Assembly: GCA_022824615.1 (NCBI GenBank)
Contig: JAJDZM010000115.1
Coordinates: 1-33,819, forward strand
Origin: Candidatus Binatia bacterium
Lineage (GTDB): Bacteria; Desulfobacterota; Binatia; Bin18
Direction: 5' to 3'
Length of the DNA: 33,819 nt
The position numbers and the translations under genes are program-made. Of the stretch, positions 24,142 through 32,290 are shown piece after piece (positions within the stretch are counted from its first letter, which is position 1; each line of letters starts with the position of its first letter). Below the pieces are notes generated by a model. It searched no databases. It was not told the DNA's origin and worked only from the letters and a program-made list of their open reading frames with translations.

Positions 24142-25482
24142 TTAGAACAGGATCACTTCAACTTCTTCTCCGGCCTCTCGGCCTTCTTCGTTATGGGGAA
24201 TGCGGACCATGCCGTCGGCCTGCACCAGGCTGAAGATCGCACCGGACTTTCCCGGCAGCGGCTGGGCGAGCTGAGTGCCGCGCTCTTCATTGGGGGAGGC
24301 GTTTTGCAGCTTGACCCGGACGTAATCTTCCCGGCCGGGTGCAGAAGCGACATTTTGGGCCAGCCGGGCGCGGGCCGTGCGCAGCGGTACAAAGGCCGTG
24401 TCCGCGGACTCGCCACCGATCATCCGCACCAGCGGCGCGCCAAAAAGAGCAAAGACGACCAGCGCCGATACCGGGTGACCGGGCAGCCCCATGACCGGCT
24501 TGCCGGCGGCGCGGGCAAAGATCGTCGGCTTGCCCGGAGCAATGGAAATACCGTGAAAGAAGAGTTCCGAGCGCGGGAAGGAACAGATGACATCCAACGC
24601 CATGTCCTTGATGCCGACCGAGCTTCCACCGGACACCATCACCACGTCGGCGACTTTCAGCGCGGTAGAGAGCGCCTTGGTAAACGCCTGAGGATCATCC
24701 CTGATGACGCCCAGGTCGGTCACGGTTCCGCCACATTCGGTAATCATGGCATGCAGAGAATACTGGTTCACATTCCGGATTTGGCCGGGGCGGGGAGAGC
24801 GTGAGGGCGGAATGATTTCATCGCCCGTGGAAATCAGCGCCACGCTTGGGCGTTTATGGACCGGCACTTTGGTAATCCCTACGCCGGTAAGCGCACCGAT
24901 ATCGTGGGCGCGCAGGCGGCGGCCGGCAGGAAAAATCGGCTTCTTCTTCTTAATATCCTCGCCAACCCGAAGAATGTTTTCCCACGGCGACACGCTGCGT
25001 AAAATCTCGACCGTCCCGTCGCCCAACTCCTCGGTGTATTCCACCATGACCATGGAGTTCGCGCCTGGCGGGAGCATGCCGCCGGTCGCAATCCGCATGG
25101 TCTCGCCCTTCTTGAGCCGGCGTTTCGCCTCCGAGCCCATCTCGATTGCCCCAACGAGTGTGAGGTAGGCCGGCAGACTGGCCGACGCCCCAAAGGTATC
25201 CTGGGCACGGACCGCGTAGCCGTCCATATTTGTCCGGTTGAAATGGGGCAGATCGACCGGCGAGGTCAAGGGCTTGGCCAGCGTCCGCCCGCAGGCGTCG
25301 AGTACCGGAATCTGTTCGCTCTTGGTCTTGGGGGCAAAGGCGGCAAGCTGACGACGGGCTTCCTCGGACGTCACCACCCGAAAAAAGGCTTTGACCGGGG
25401 CCGGAGCTAAAAGAGTAGACGTGTCAACATTTCTCTGTTTGGAGGACACGTTTACTCTTTGAGCCGCTGATGCGCGAGGCAC
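24142..25482 (-). CDS. moeA: Molybdopterin molybdenumtransferase MoeA
   Basis: A 446-residue MoeA/gephyrin-E family protein. Motifs seen are NRTNMDGYAVRA near 83, ATGGMLPPGANSMVMVEYTE near 132, STGDEIIPP near 217, GGSSVGIKDM near 286 and GLPGHPVSALVVF near 335. It catalyses molybdate insertion into MPT-AMP in the cytoplasm. The ATG at 25482 lies inside the 3' end of the nitrilase gene (31-base overlap); a GTG at 25449, just after that gene's stop, is an equally possible start. Both readings imply translational coupling. A second, longer MoeA lies directly downstream, so the two may serve different oxyanions or targets. Confidence 0.92.
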   Translation of the reverse strand: MPRASAAQRVNVSSKQRNVDTSTLLAPAPVKAFFRVVTSEEARRQLAAFAPKTKSEQIPVLDACGRTLAKPLTSPVDLPHFNRTNMDGYAVRAQDTFGASASLPAYLTLVGAIEMGSEAKRRLKKGETMRIATGGMLPPGANSMVMVEYTEELGDGTVEILRSVSPWENILRVGEDIKKKKPIFPAGRRLRAHDIGALTGVGITKVPVHKRPSVALISTGDEIIPPSRSPRPGQIRNVNQYSLHAMITECGGTVTDLGVIRDDPQAFTKALSTALKVADVVMVSGGSSVGIKDMALDVICSFPRSELFFHGISIAPGKPTIFARAAGKPVMGLPGHPVSALVVFALFGAPLVRMIGGESADTAFVPLRTARARLAQNVASAPGREDYVRVKLQNASPNEERGTQLAQPLPGKSGAIFSLVQADGMVRIPHNEEGREAGEEVEVILF

Positions 25483-26261
25483 GGCAGTTCCTTCCTCACT
25501 TTTTCCAGATAATCGAGATCAATCTCGGCGGTAATGAAACACTCGCGGTCGGGCGCCCGGGCAATAATCTTGCCCCACGGGTCAATAATCATGGAGTTGC
25601 CATAGTCGGCAAAACCGTACACGTTTTTGCCGATCTGGTTCGGGGCAATGATATACACTTGGTTCTCAATGGCCCGCGCCCGCAGCAGGGCTTCCCAATG
25701 GGCCGCGCCGGTCGGAAAGGTAAACGCCGACGGAACGGAGATGATTTCCGCGCCCTGGTGGGAGAGCCCCCGGTAGAGTTCAGGAAAGCGGAGATCGTAG
25801 CAGACCGAAAGTCCTACTGTGCCGAGCGGCGTGGAGGCTACAATGACCTCTTCCCCCGGCTTCATGCTGTCGGACTCTCTGATGCTGACCTGACCGGGGA
25901 TATCAACGTCAAAGAGATGGATCTTACGGTACTGGGCCAGGAGGGCGCCCTGCGGGTTGATCAGCAGACTGGTATTATAGGCGCGGACTTCGTCCGATCT
26001 TTCGAGGAAGGAGCCGGCCAGCAAGTGAATTCCGAGTTGGGTTGCCAAATCTTGCAGGCGGTGGGTGGTCGGACCGGGGATGGGCTCGACCTGTTCGGGC
26101 TCTTTTTTATGCCGTCCGCGCCAGGAAAAGACCTCCGGCAGCACGACCAGGGCGGCGCCCCGTTCTGCGGCCAGACGGACAAACGTTTCGGCCTTGGCCA
26201 GATTCTCTTCTTTTGAAGAGGACGCGGTCATTTGCACTGCCGCGGCGAGGTAGGATCGCAT
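25452..26261 (-). CDS. Carbon-nitrogen hydrolase (nitrilase superfamily, Nit2/omega-amidase-like)
   Basis: A 269-residue amidase of the nitrilase superfamily with the complete catalytic triad Glu43 (LPEVF), Lys113 (YRKIHLFD) and Cys154 (SVCYDLRFPELYR). The CYDLRFPELYR block and length are those of the Nit1/Nit2 branch, which hydrolyses omega-amides such as deaminated glutathione or alpha-ketoglutaramate. No signal peptide is present. It is the first gene of a minus-strand operon with moeA; that neighbourhood does not explain its substrate. No strong ribosome binding site precedes the ATG at 26261. Confidence 0.9.
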   Translation of the reverse strand: MRSYLAAAVQMTASSSKEENLAKAETFVRLAAERGAALVVLPEVFSWRGRHKKEPEQVEPIPGPTTHRLQDLATQLGIHLLAGSFLERSDEVRAYNTSLLINPQGALLAQYRKIHLFDVDIPGQVSIRESDSMKPGEEVIVASTPLGTVGLSVCYDLRFPELYRGLSHQGAEIISVPSAFTFPTGAAHWEALLRARAIENQVYIIAPNQIGKNVYGFADYGNSMIIDPWGKIIARAPDRECFITAEIDLDYLEKVRKELPCLAHQRLKE

Positions 26262-26397
26262 GATTCAGACTCCCTCAGTCTCTGAGGACGAAGACTACCG
26301 AACGCCTCACAGGGGGTCAAGAGAAGAGGCAGGTACTTTGCGACTCTCATCTGTTTCGATACAGATATACGAGAACGATCTTACGGTCTCTTTTACT

Positions 26398-26688
26398 ATG
26401 CGATTTCATTCGAATGGAGCGGGCTGGCGGTGGCGGCTTCAACTCATGGGGGGAGTCCTGGCAGTCTTTGGAATGTTCTTCGCGGGCTGCCAAACGCTTC
26501 AGTATGCGATGTCTTTTACCGAGTCGAGGCGCGACCCGCAGCTCGCCCGGATACTGGGCAAACGGGCCGAACTGGAGGAGCAGTATTGGGAGTGCCGGGT
26601 CGAGCACGGGTCTGCCGACGCCGCCGAGTGTGCTCGGTACAAACGAGAGTTGGACAAGCCGCCTGTGCTGTCGACCGCCTCAGAGTAG
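26398..26688 (+). CDS. Small putative lipoprotein
   Basis: A 96-residue protein with a basic N-terminus, a hydrophobic stretch and the lipobox FFAGC (lipidated Cys31). The mature part is short and charged (EEQYWECRVEHGSADAAECARY), with two further cysteines. No family is recognised. The leader (GWRWRLQLMGGVLAVFGMFF) vaguely recalls the leader of the six-cysteine protein at 18004 (WRNLRRLMGGVLSLGCLF), which may be chance. The ATG at 26398 has no good ribosome binding site; the longer frame from 26260 would bury the signal sequence. Confidence 0.55.
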   Translation: MRFHSNGAGWRWRLQLMGGVLAVFGMFFAGCQTLQYAMSFTESRRDPQLARILGKRAELEEQYWECRVEHGSADAAECARYKRELDKPPVLSTASE

Positions 26689-26714
26689 ACACATAGGGCG
26701 AGGGAACGAAACAT

Positions 26715-26742
26715 GTAGGGGCAACCCCCTGTGGTTGCCCGG
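26715..26742. repeat. Degenerate GTAGGGGCAA-type palindrome
   Basis: GTAGGGGCAACC and GGTTGCCC flank a CCCTGT loop, a relative of the palindrome at 19949. It lies between two convergent genes, where it could also serve as a transcription stop. Confidence 0.6.
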
Positions 26743-26754
26743 CCCCCTTGCGAG

Positions 26755-27513
26755 TCAGGACCTCGGCATATCCATGACGGCCAGACCCTCCAGAGCCAGC
26801 CCATAGCCCAGACCGTCAAGCATCAGTTTTTTGATCTGCTGGGTAATGGAGATGCGTGCATACCGCAGGGTCAGGGGGGGCTGTTTGACCAGTTGTTCGG
26901 CCAGCTCCCAGGCGCGAGCAGACAGTTGGTCCGGTGGCAGCACCTCATTCACCACCCCAAGGGTGAGCGCCTCCTGGGCAGACAGCTTTTGCCCGGTCAG
27001 AAGAAAATAGCGCCCCCGGTTGGCCCCCAAAAGCAGCGGCCAGACCAGATGAACGCCGTCACCCGGTACAATCCCGTTTGGAAAATGAGGAGCGTCCTGA
27101 AACGCCGCGGCCTCGGACGCCAGCACGATATCGCACAGCACGGGGATCTCCGCATGGATGAGGGCCGGCCCGTTGACTGCGGATATCATCGGCACGGGAA
27201 TATCGAGCAGATTCATCAGCAGGCGCTTGCCTTCCCAATAGACAGTGTCCCAGCCACGCGGCGTACCCAGGCCATCGCCAAAACTGGCAAAATCGATATC
27301 CGCGCAATAGCTGTCGCCCGTTCCAGCCAGAATCACGACTTTATTCTCCGGGTCGGCTCCGATATCAACGCAGGCATGGCCGATTTCGCGGTGGGCCGGT
27401 TCATTCCAGACCAATGGGCCATCGTCGACGTGAAAGGTGACTTCGAGAATGCCGTTGCGCCGCTGCATTTTCATTGTTTCGTACTTATTGGCATAATCCT
27501 CAAATTGACTCAT
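26755..27513 (-). CDS. Crotonase-fold hydrolase resembling 6-oxocamphor hydrolase
   Basis: A 252-residue crotonase superfamily protein. Instead of the usual G-G-G helix start after NGPA, it reads NGPALIHAEIPVLCD, and it carries QDAPHFPNGIVPGDG. These are the features of 6-oxocamphor hydrolase, a retro-Claisen C-C hydrolase of cyclic beta-diketones. The catalytic residues remembered for that enzyme (His122, His145, Asp154, Glu244) map with a constant shift of two to His120, His143, Asp152 and Glu242 here. A generic enoyl-CoA hydratase label would therefore mislead. AGGAGGGGG lies just before the ATG. It is divergent from the PNPOx-like gene; the physiological diketone is unknown. Confidence 0.82.
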   Translation of the reverse strand: MSQFEDYANKYETMKMQRRNGILEVTFHVDDGPLVWNEPAHREIGHACVDIGADPENKVVILAGTGDSYCADIDFASFGDGLGTPRGWDTVYWEGKRLLMNLLDIPVPMISAVNGPALIHAEIPVLCDIVLASEAAAFQDAPHFPNGIVPGDGVHLVWPLLLGANRGRYFLLTGQKLSAQEALTLGVVNEVLPPDQLSARAWELAEQLVKQPPLTLRYARISITQQIKKLMLDGLGYGLALEGLAVMDMPRS

Positions 27514-27621
27514 CTGTCCCCCTCCTGTTTTCTTTTACCTCCCCTTCTAACGCTTCTCTCAGGGCGCTGTCGAGAGATATGGTATATGAGGAACAAGTCT
27601 GCACCCATAAAAGAAAGGTGA

Positions 27622-28281
27622 ATGCCCATGTCGCATTTTGAGAGAACCGAGCGAACCCGATTGCGCCGTATGCCGGAGCGCGCGTCATATGACACCACTG
27701 TCGTCGGAGCCATTCTGGCGGAAGGCTTATACTGCCACGTCGGCTTCAGCGTTGACGGTCAGCCGTATGTGATTCCCACGATCTACGCGCATATTGGGGC
27801 TCATCTGTATATTCACGGCTCGGCTGCAAGCCGGATGCTGCGCACGATTGGTGGGAGTCTACCGGTCTGCGTCACCGTCACCCTGCTGGACGGCTTGGTG
27901 CTGGCTCGTTCAGCTTTTCATCATTCGATGAATTATCGCTCCGTGGTGATTCTCGGCCAAGCCACAGAGGTTACCGACCCGGACGAAAAGCTGACCGCCC
28001 TCAAAGCCATTGTCGATCACGTCATGACCGAACGCTGGGCTGACGTCCGCGAACCGTCTGCTCAGGAGTTGAAGGCCACGAGCGTGATCCGCGTGCCCCT
28101 GGAAGAAGTGTCAGCAAAAATTCGCACCGGGCCACCAGTGGACGCGGAGGAAGACTATCAGCTCAACTGCTGGGCGGGAGAGCTGCCGTTGCACCTGGTG
28201 CCGCAACAGCCGGTCGCCGACCCGCAACTCCGAGCCGGTATCGCTCTGCCGGAGTACGCAAAAGATTATACCCGTTCCTGA
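27622..28281 (+). CDS. Pyridoxamine 5'-phosphate oxidase-like flavoprotein
   Basis: A 219-residue split-barrel protein of the PNPOx-like family (FMN or deazaflavin binding). Seen are LAEGLYCHVGFSVDGQPYVIP near residues 32-52, LYIHGSAASRMLRTI near 62-76, and the strand LARSAFHHSMNYRSVVILG near 93-112. This layout is shared with uncharacterised stress-related flavin proteins rather than true PdxH. AAAGAAAGG precedes two close ATGs (27622 and 27628); the second has better spacing. Its 3' end overlaps the arsS gene on the other strand by 16 bases. The reaction is unknown. Confidence 0.82.
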   Translation: MPMSHFERTERTRLRRMPERASYDTTVVGAILAEGLYCHVGFSVDGQPYVIPTIYAHIGAHLYIHGSAASRMLRTIGGSLPVCVTVTLLDGLVLARSAFHHSMNYRSVVILGQATEVTDPDEKLTALKAIVDHVMTERWADVREPSAQELKATSVIRVPLEEVSAKIRTGPPVDAEEDYQLNCWAGELPLHLVPQQPVADPQLRAGIALPEYAKDYTRS

Positions 28282-29288
28282 GAAGTTTCTGCGCTCTCCC
28301 CCGCCAGCGCTCCGCCGCAGGAACTGCCCGCACCAGCGGTGCAGCCGTAACAATGGGAATCCAGACGAATGTCCCGACCGATGAGCTGCCGGATCAGACT
28401 GTCGGCGGAATGCTCGCCTAGGCGTAGCGGTGTACCGTTGCCCAGTCGCAGATCAAGCATCTGGTTGAAATCACAGTCGTACAGATAGCCGTCCCAGGAG
28501 ACGCTCACCAAGTGACGACACATCAAACTCTCAAGCGTGGCCGGATTGAATGCCTGAGCCAATAGCTCCATGTATTCGGCCAGATTGCCATCCCGTTCCA
28601 GGCTATGGGCAAAGCGGGCGATGGGCATGTTCGTAATCGTCAACAGGCTGTTAAACGTCAGTCCAAAGCGTTCGCCGAGTTCTCGTTTATAATCCGCCTC
28701 CAGGTTTTTCTGAGGCGGCGGCAGGTGAGCGCCAACCGGGTTGTAGACAAGATTGAGGACTAGACCCGAACCTGCCCGTCCGTAGCCGAGGGCGTTTAAT
28801 TGCTGGAGGGCGGAAATGGATTTCTCGTAGACGCCGTGGCCACGTTGTGCGGTGACGTTCTCTTCCGAGTAACAGGGCAGGCTGGCAACGATTTCAACTT
28901 GGTGTTCGGCCAGGAACTCGGCCAGGTCTTCCTGGCCGGGCTCAAACAGGACGGTCAAATTACAGCGGTCCAGCACATGCCGGCCGTCCTGGCAGTTTTG
29001 CTCAACCAGAAAACGGAAAGATGGATTCAACTCGGGCGCGCCGCCAGTCAGATCGACCGTTCGAGCCCCGGCTGCGCGTATGAGTTCGAGGGCCAGTGAG
29101 GCCGTCCGCGGGGCCATGATCTCGGTCCGTTTCGGACCGGCGTCCACATGACAGTGGAGGCAGGCCTGGTTGCACAGCTTGCCCAGGTTGATCTGAACGG
29201 TCTCCAGATTGACCCGTTTAAGAGGAAGGCCCTTCTCTTGGCCTACCCGCTCGGTAAAAGGCTGAAAAGATTGTTCAGCGGCGTGCAT
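28266..29288 (-). CDS. arsS: Arsenosugar biosynthesis radical SAM protein ArsS
   Basis: A 340-residue radical SAM enzyme. The cluster motif CNQACLHC is at residues 39-46 (Cys39, Cys43, Cys46), followed by the DLTGGAPELNPSF block near 79-91. The C-terminal third is the DUF3641 domain, with CRHLVSVSWDGYLYDCDFNQ and HCYGCTAGAGSSCGG adding further cysteines, as in auxiliary-cluster enzymes. ArsS acts after ArsM, transferring a SAM-derived adenosyl group to dimethylarsenic to start arsenosugar formation. It lies 22 bases downstream of arsM on the same strand, as in other arsenosugar operons. An AGGAG site is 13 bases before the ATG, somewhat far. No arsR is seen nearby. Confidence 0.93.
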   Translation of the reverse strand: MHAAEQSFQPFTERVGQEKGLPLKRVNLETVQINLGKLCNQACLHCHVDAGPKRTEIMAPRTASLALELIRAAGARTVDLTGGAPELNPSFRFLVEQNCQDGRHVLDRCNLTVLFEPGQEDLAEFLAEHQVEIVASLPCYSEENVTAQRGHGVYEKSISALQQLNALGYGRAGSGLVLNLVYNPVGAHLPPPQKNLEADYKRELGERFGLTFNSLLTITNMPIARFAHSLERDGNLAEYMELLAQAFNPATLESLMCRHLVSVSWDGYLYDCDFNQMLDLRLGNGTPLRLGEHSADSLIRQLIGRDIRLDSHCYGCTAGAGSSCGGALAGESAETSQERV

Positions 29289-29310
29289 GCGTGTGTAGCC
29301 ACTCCTTTAG

Positions 29311-30228
29311 CTAACAGCATTTACTTGGCGCACAGCACGCCTCGGCGTCTGTAGTCGCTCGATAATCGAGTTCCTGGGTTCCGGGTTCGCCCTTATGGGC
29401 AACCACGGTCATGGACCGGAACGCGATGCCTTCGACCGTTCGCCACGGCTGCGGGTCACGTTTAAGAACAGCGATACTGGAGAAACCAGCCTCTTCAAAC
29501 GCCGTGATGAATGCTTTTTCCTGCATGGCCCCAGAGACGCAGCCGCTCCACAATTCGGGGTCGGCCTTCAGATGGGCTGGTACCGGTTCGTCGGCAACGA
29601 TATCGGAGATCACTGTCCGCCCGCCCTGACGCAGCACCCGAAAGATTTCACCAAAGAGTTGCCGTTTATCTGAGTCCTGGACGAGGTTGAGCACGCAGTT
29701 TGAGACGACAACATCAACGGAACCGTCGGCAATGAGCGGCCGCTGCGCACGCTGTTCGGTCATGGCTGCTTCAAAGGCTTGGAAATCTTCAAATGAGTTC
29801 ACCGGATGCTCGCGCAGATGGGCATCTGCGGCATAGAGGTCGGTCCGCAAATCCTGGATTCTGCCGCGGTGAAACTCGACATTGTGATAGCCCAGTTGTT
29901 CGCCAATGGAATGGCGATATTTCTCAGCCAGGGCTAACATCTCCGGCGTCATATCAACGCCGATAACCCGGCCTTCAGCCCCAACAACCTGGGCGGCAAT
30001 ATAACAGATCTTGCCCGCGCCCGAGCCGAGATCGAGCACGGTTTCGCCGGACCGGAGGTGCTGCGAGGGATCTCCGCAGCCGTAATCGCGCGCAAGAATT
30101 TCTTCAGGAATGAGCGCAAGAAAACGCTGGTTATAGTCCACCGGACAACACAGCTCCGCTTCCTCCTGCTGTGCCCCGGTGGCATAACGTGCTCTAACTG
30201 CCTGCTCGATATTCAGCACCTGTGTCAT
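29311..30228 (-). CDS. arsM: Arsenite S-adenosylmethionine methyltransferase (ArsM-like)
   Basis: A 305-residue class I methyltransferase. The SAM site is LDLGSGAGK at 65-73 with acidic Asp92. Cysteines that bind arsenite in ArsM proteins are at expected places: Cys51 (YGCGDP), Cys178 (SNCVLNL) and Cys230 (WSGCVSGA), with another pair at 27-28 (LCCPVDY). The C-terminus is cysteine-rich (ACCAPSKCC). It should methylate As(III) to mono- and dimethylated forms, which ArsS downstream uses. GGAG precedes the ATG by about 8 bases. It is divergent from the reductive-dehalogenase-like gene across 215 bases, where an arsenic-responsive promoter might lie; no ArsR box was identified. Confidence 0.9.
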   Translation of the reverse strand: MTQVLNIEQAVRARYATGAQQEEAELCCPVDYNQRFLALIPEEILARDYGCGDPSQHLRSGETVLDLGSGAGKICYIAAQVVGAEGRVIGVDMTPEMLALAEKYRHSIGEQLGYHNVEFHRGRIQDLRTDLYAADAHLREHPVNSFEDFQAFEAAMTEQRAQRPLIADGSVDVVVSNCVLNLVQDSDKRQLFGEIFRVLRQGGRTVISDIVADEPVPAHLKADPELWSGCVSGAMQEKAFITAFEEAGFSSIAVLKRDPQPWRTVEGIAFRSMTVVAHKGEPGTQELDYRATTDAEACCAPSKCC

Positions 30229-30443
30229 CGCTTCTTCTCCTTCTAGACCGCGCCCGTTAGAGTCGTGTCCGCATACTAGCGTATCTCTTCATCAGTGTAC
30301 TAGGGTGCCACGGGCGATCAAGCTACCACCGCGGGTATCGTGCGGCGCGCTCTGGTGGAGGCTCGGGCTTTGCTCCACTGTTGACGGAGTCGCGCATCCA
30401 TCTTATTTCGAGAGGGATGGCTACCCATGCTGAGGCAGACTGA
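30229..30443. other. Divergent intergenic region arsM / dehalogenase-like gene
   Basis: 215 bases between two divergent genes, so it must hold both promoters. A GCATACTAGCGTATC imperfect palindrome at about 30272-30286 is a candidate operator, but no known box was recognised. Confidence 0.3.
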
Positions 30444-31643
30444 ATGCCAACGATTAAAGACGACGCGGTCTCGGAATCGGACACAGCGGCGGGCTTCCAC
30501 CTCCGACCGCACTTCGAGCGTTTCAACCAAAAAAATGACGTGTTTCGTCGCTCGTGGTGGGATGAACGCATTCGGACCCGGAAGAGCGAGTTATTCTACG
30601 AGACGTATAGAGAGCCGCTCAAAACCTGGCGCAAGGTTGATGGCTTTACCCAAAAGGATTACGCGCTCCGCAATGCCGCCTGGCATGTCAGCGACCTCTT
30701 CACCGAACTCAAACAAGACCAGGATCGTCGGGAAGGCTTCTCCGACGAGTTTACCTTGTACCGAGATGTGGCCGCAGAGCAGATGGACCTTGGGACGCCC
30801 GCTCAAGCCGCGGCCGAAATAAAACGGGTCGGGAAAGCCTTTGGCGCAGATCTGATTGGCATTACAGATTACGACGAACGCTGGATGTACGTGAATAAAT
30901 TCAGCGACATAAGTCAACGCGAAAAGCCGCAGGAAATACCCGAGGGCCTGTCGTCTGTCATTGTGGTTGCTCAGGCGATGGACTACGACCTGATTCGGAC
31001 TGTTCCGTCTGCCCTGAGCGGGGCGGCCACTGGTCTGGGGTATTCGCACGACGCCCTCGTCGTGCTGTCACTCGCCCAGTACATCCGCAACCTCGGCTAC
31101 AATGCGATTGCGAGTATGAACGATACCGCGCTCGCGATTCCGTATGCAATCAAGGCCGGCCTGGGCGAGTATGGGCGGCTCGGGCTGTTGATCACCAAAG
31201 AGTTCGGTCCTCGCGTCCGGCTCGGCAAGATTTTTACCAACCTCCCACTTGCGCCCGATAGACCGATTCGGTTTGGAGTGAAGGAATTTTGCGATACGTG
31301 TCGGCGGTGTTCTGAGGGCTGTCCGGTGAACGCCATTCCCTCGAACGCCCCGTCGGACGAAATCTATAATCAGTCCAACATCAAAGGAGTGGTGAAATGG
31401 ACGGTTGATGGGGAAAAATGTTTCGGCTATTGGGCCGCCCAAAATAGTGACTGTTCGATTTGTATCCGGGTGTGTCCCTACAACAAGGACTTCTCCAAAT
31501 GGTATACACGGCTCGGACGCTGGCTGGCCGGCACGCGCTTACGCAAGCTGATGTTGCGGCTTGATATTGCCCTGGGTTTTGGAAGCCGGATGCCTTCGAA
31601 GCGGTGGTGGCGGGGGGAAGGGGAAACTGCGGGTGGCTCCTGA
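30444..31643 (+). CDS. Reductive dehalogenase-like corrinoid iron-sulfur protein, cytoplasmic
   Basis: A 399-residue protein resembling reductive dehalogenases: a central nitroreductase-like corrinoid-binding region (about 120-275, FGADLIGITDYDERWMY, VVAQAMDYDLI, IPYAIKAGLGEYGRLGLLITKEFGPRVRLGKI in its segments) and two [4Fe-4S] motifs. The first is C283-x-x-C286-x-x-C289-x-x-x-C293-P; the second has Cys326, then C337-x-x-C340-x-x-x-C344-P. Epoxyqueuosine reductase shares this architecture but lacks the long N-terminal extension and the SDCSICIRVCPYNK form. There is no twin-arginine signal and no RdhB-type anchor gene, unlike respiratory enzymes. A catabolic or assimilatory role is inferred; halogenated substrate use is untested. 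Confidence 0.78.
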   Translation: MPTIKDDAVSESDTAAGFHLRPHFERFNQKNDVFRRSWWDERIRTRKSELFYETYREPLKTWRKVDGFTQKDYALRNAAWHVSDLFTELKQDQDRREGFSDEFTLYRDVAAEQMDLGTPAQAAAEIKRVGKAFGADLIGITDYDERWMYVNKFSDISQREKPQEIPEGLSSVIVVAQAMDYDLIRTVPSALSGAATGLGYSHDALVVLSLAQYIRNLGYNAIASMNDTALAIPYAIKAGLGEYGRLGLLITKEFGPRVRLGKIFTNLPLAPDRPIRFGVKEFCDTCRRCSEGCPVNAIPSNAPSDEIYNQSNIKGVVKWTVDGEKCFGYWAAQNSDCSICIRVCPYNKDFSKWYTRLGRWLAGTRLRKLMLRLDIALGFGSRMPSKRWWRGEGETAGGS

Positions 31644-32290
31644 GCCGCTTGGTGTGGGCAAAGGGGAAAAAGTGAGATCTGTCGCATAAAGCCGCCCTCT
31701 GCCCTTCCCCTTTGCCAGTCTTTTCATTTCTCCTAGCAGTCTCCCTGCCACACGCGCGACTACTTCCTTTTCCGCTCGCTCTTCCACGGTCCGTGCCAGT
31801 CTTCTGAGCACATCCGCCACGCGTTCTCCAGAGCTCACAAATCTGAACAATAAATCCTGCGGGAGCACGACCACCCCTCGGCTCCTCATCCCGCCTTGGC
31901 GATGATTCCGCCTCACACCGATTCTCGTGCAGGGGAACGCGCCCTCGAAGTAGGGGCACCTTCCGGCAGCCGCTCCTAGGTCCTTAACCCTAACCCCCAA
32001 TCATCTGAGAGGGGTTAACGCGATAGCTGCCGAAAAAATCGTAAACTTCTCGGCGTTCCAAGATTCCAAGCCTAAACTTCTCCCCTCTCGATTTGAATAT
32101 ATAAGGGAAGGGAGAAAATATGAATAAAGAGACTCCGTATGAGAAGGATATAAGGTGAATATACAGATAGGAAGAATGCACCTTGACGGCCCCGTCTCCC
32201 AAAAAAAGACCCGATTCCGAATTTATTTTGAAAAACGCCTAAACCTTATCGATCTCGCTTTGTAAGTACGAATGAAAGGAGAGAGACACA
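31644..32290. other. Gene-poor, AT-richer stretch with small ORF candidates
   Basis: 647 bases without a firm gene. The first half allows a minus-strand frame (TTG at 32000 down to 31539) whose middle part (VVVLPQDLLFRFVSSGERVADVLRRL in pieces) is protein-like but has no ribosome binding site or recognised family. The second half (32010-32280) is clearly AT-richer. It contains a 12-codon frame at 32120-32158 behind a GGGAGA site and a 29-codon basic frame at 32176-32265. Both could be leader peptides for the genes that begin at 32291. A promoter is likely here but could not be placed. Confidence 0.35.

Noticed and set aside
31539-32000. Minus-strand 153-residue frame with a protein-like middle part
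   Set aside because: TTG start, no ribosome binding site, no family signature, and it runs antisense through the end of the dehalogenase-like gene. It is mentioned only as content of the gene-poor stretch.
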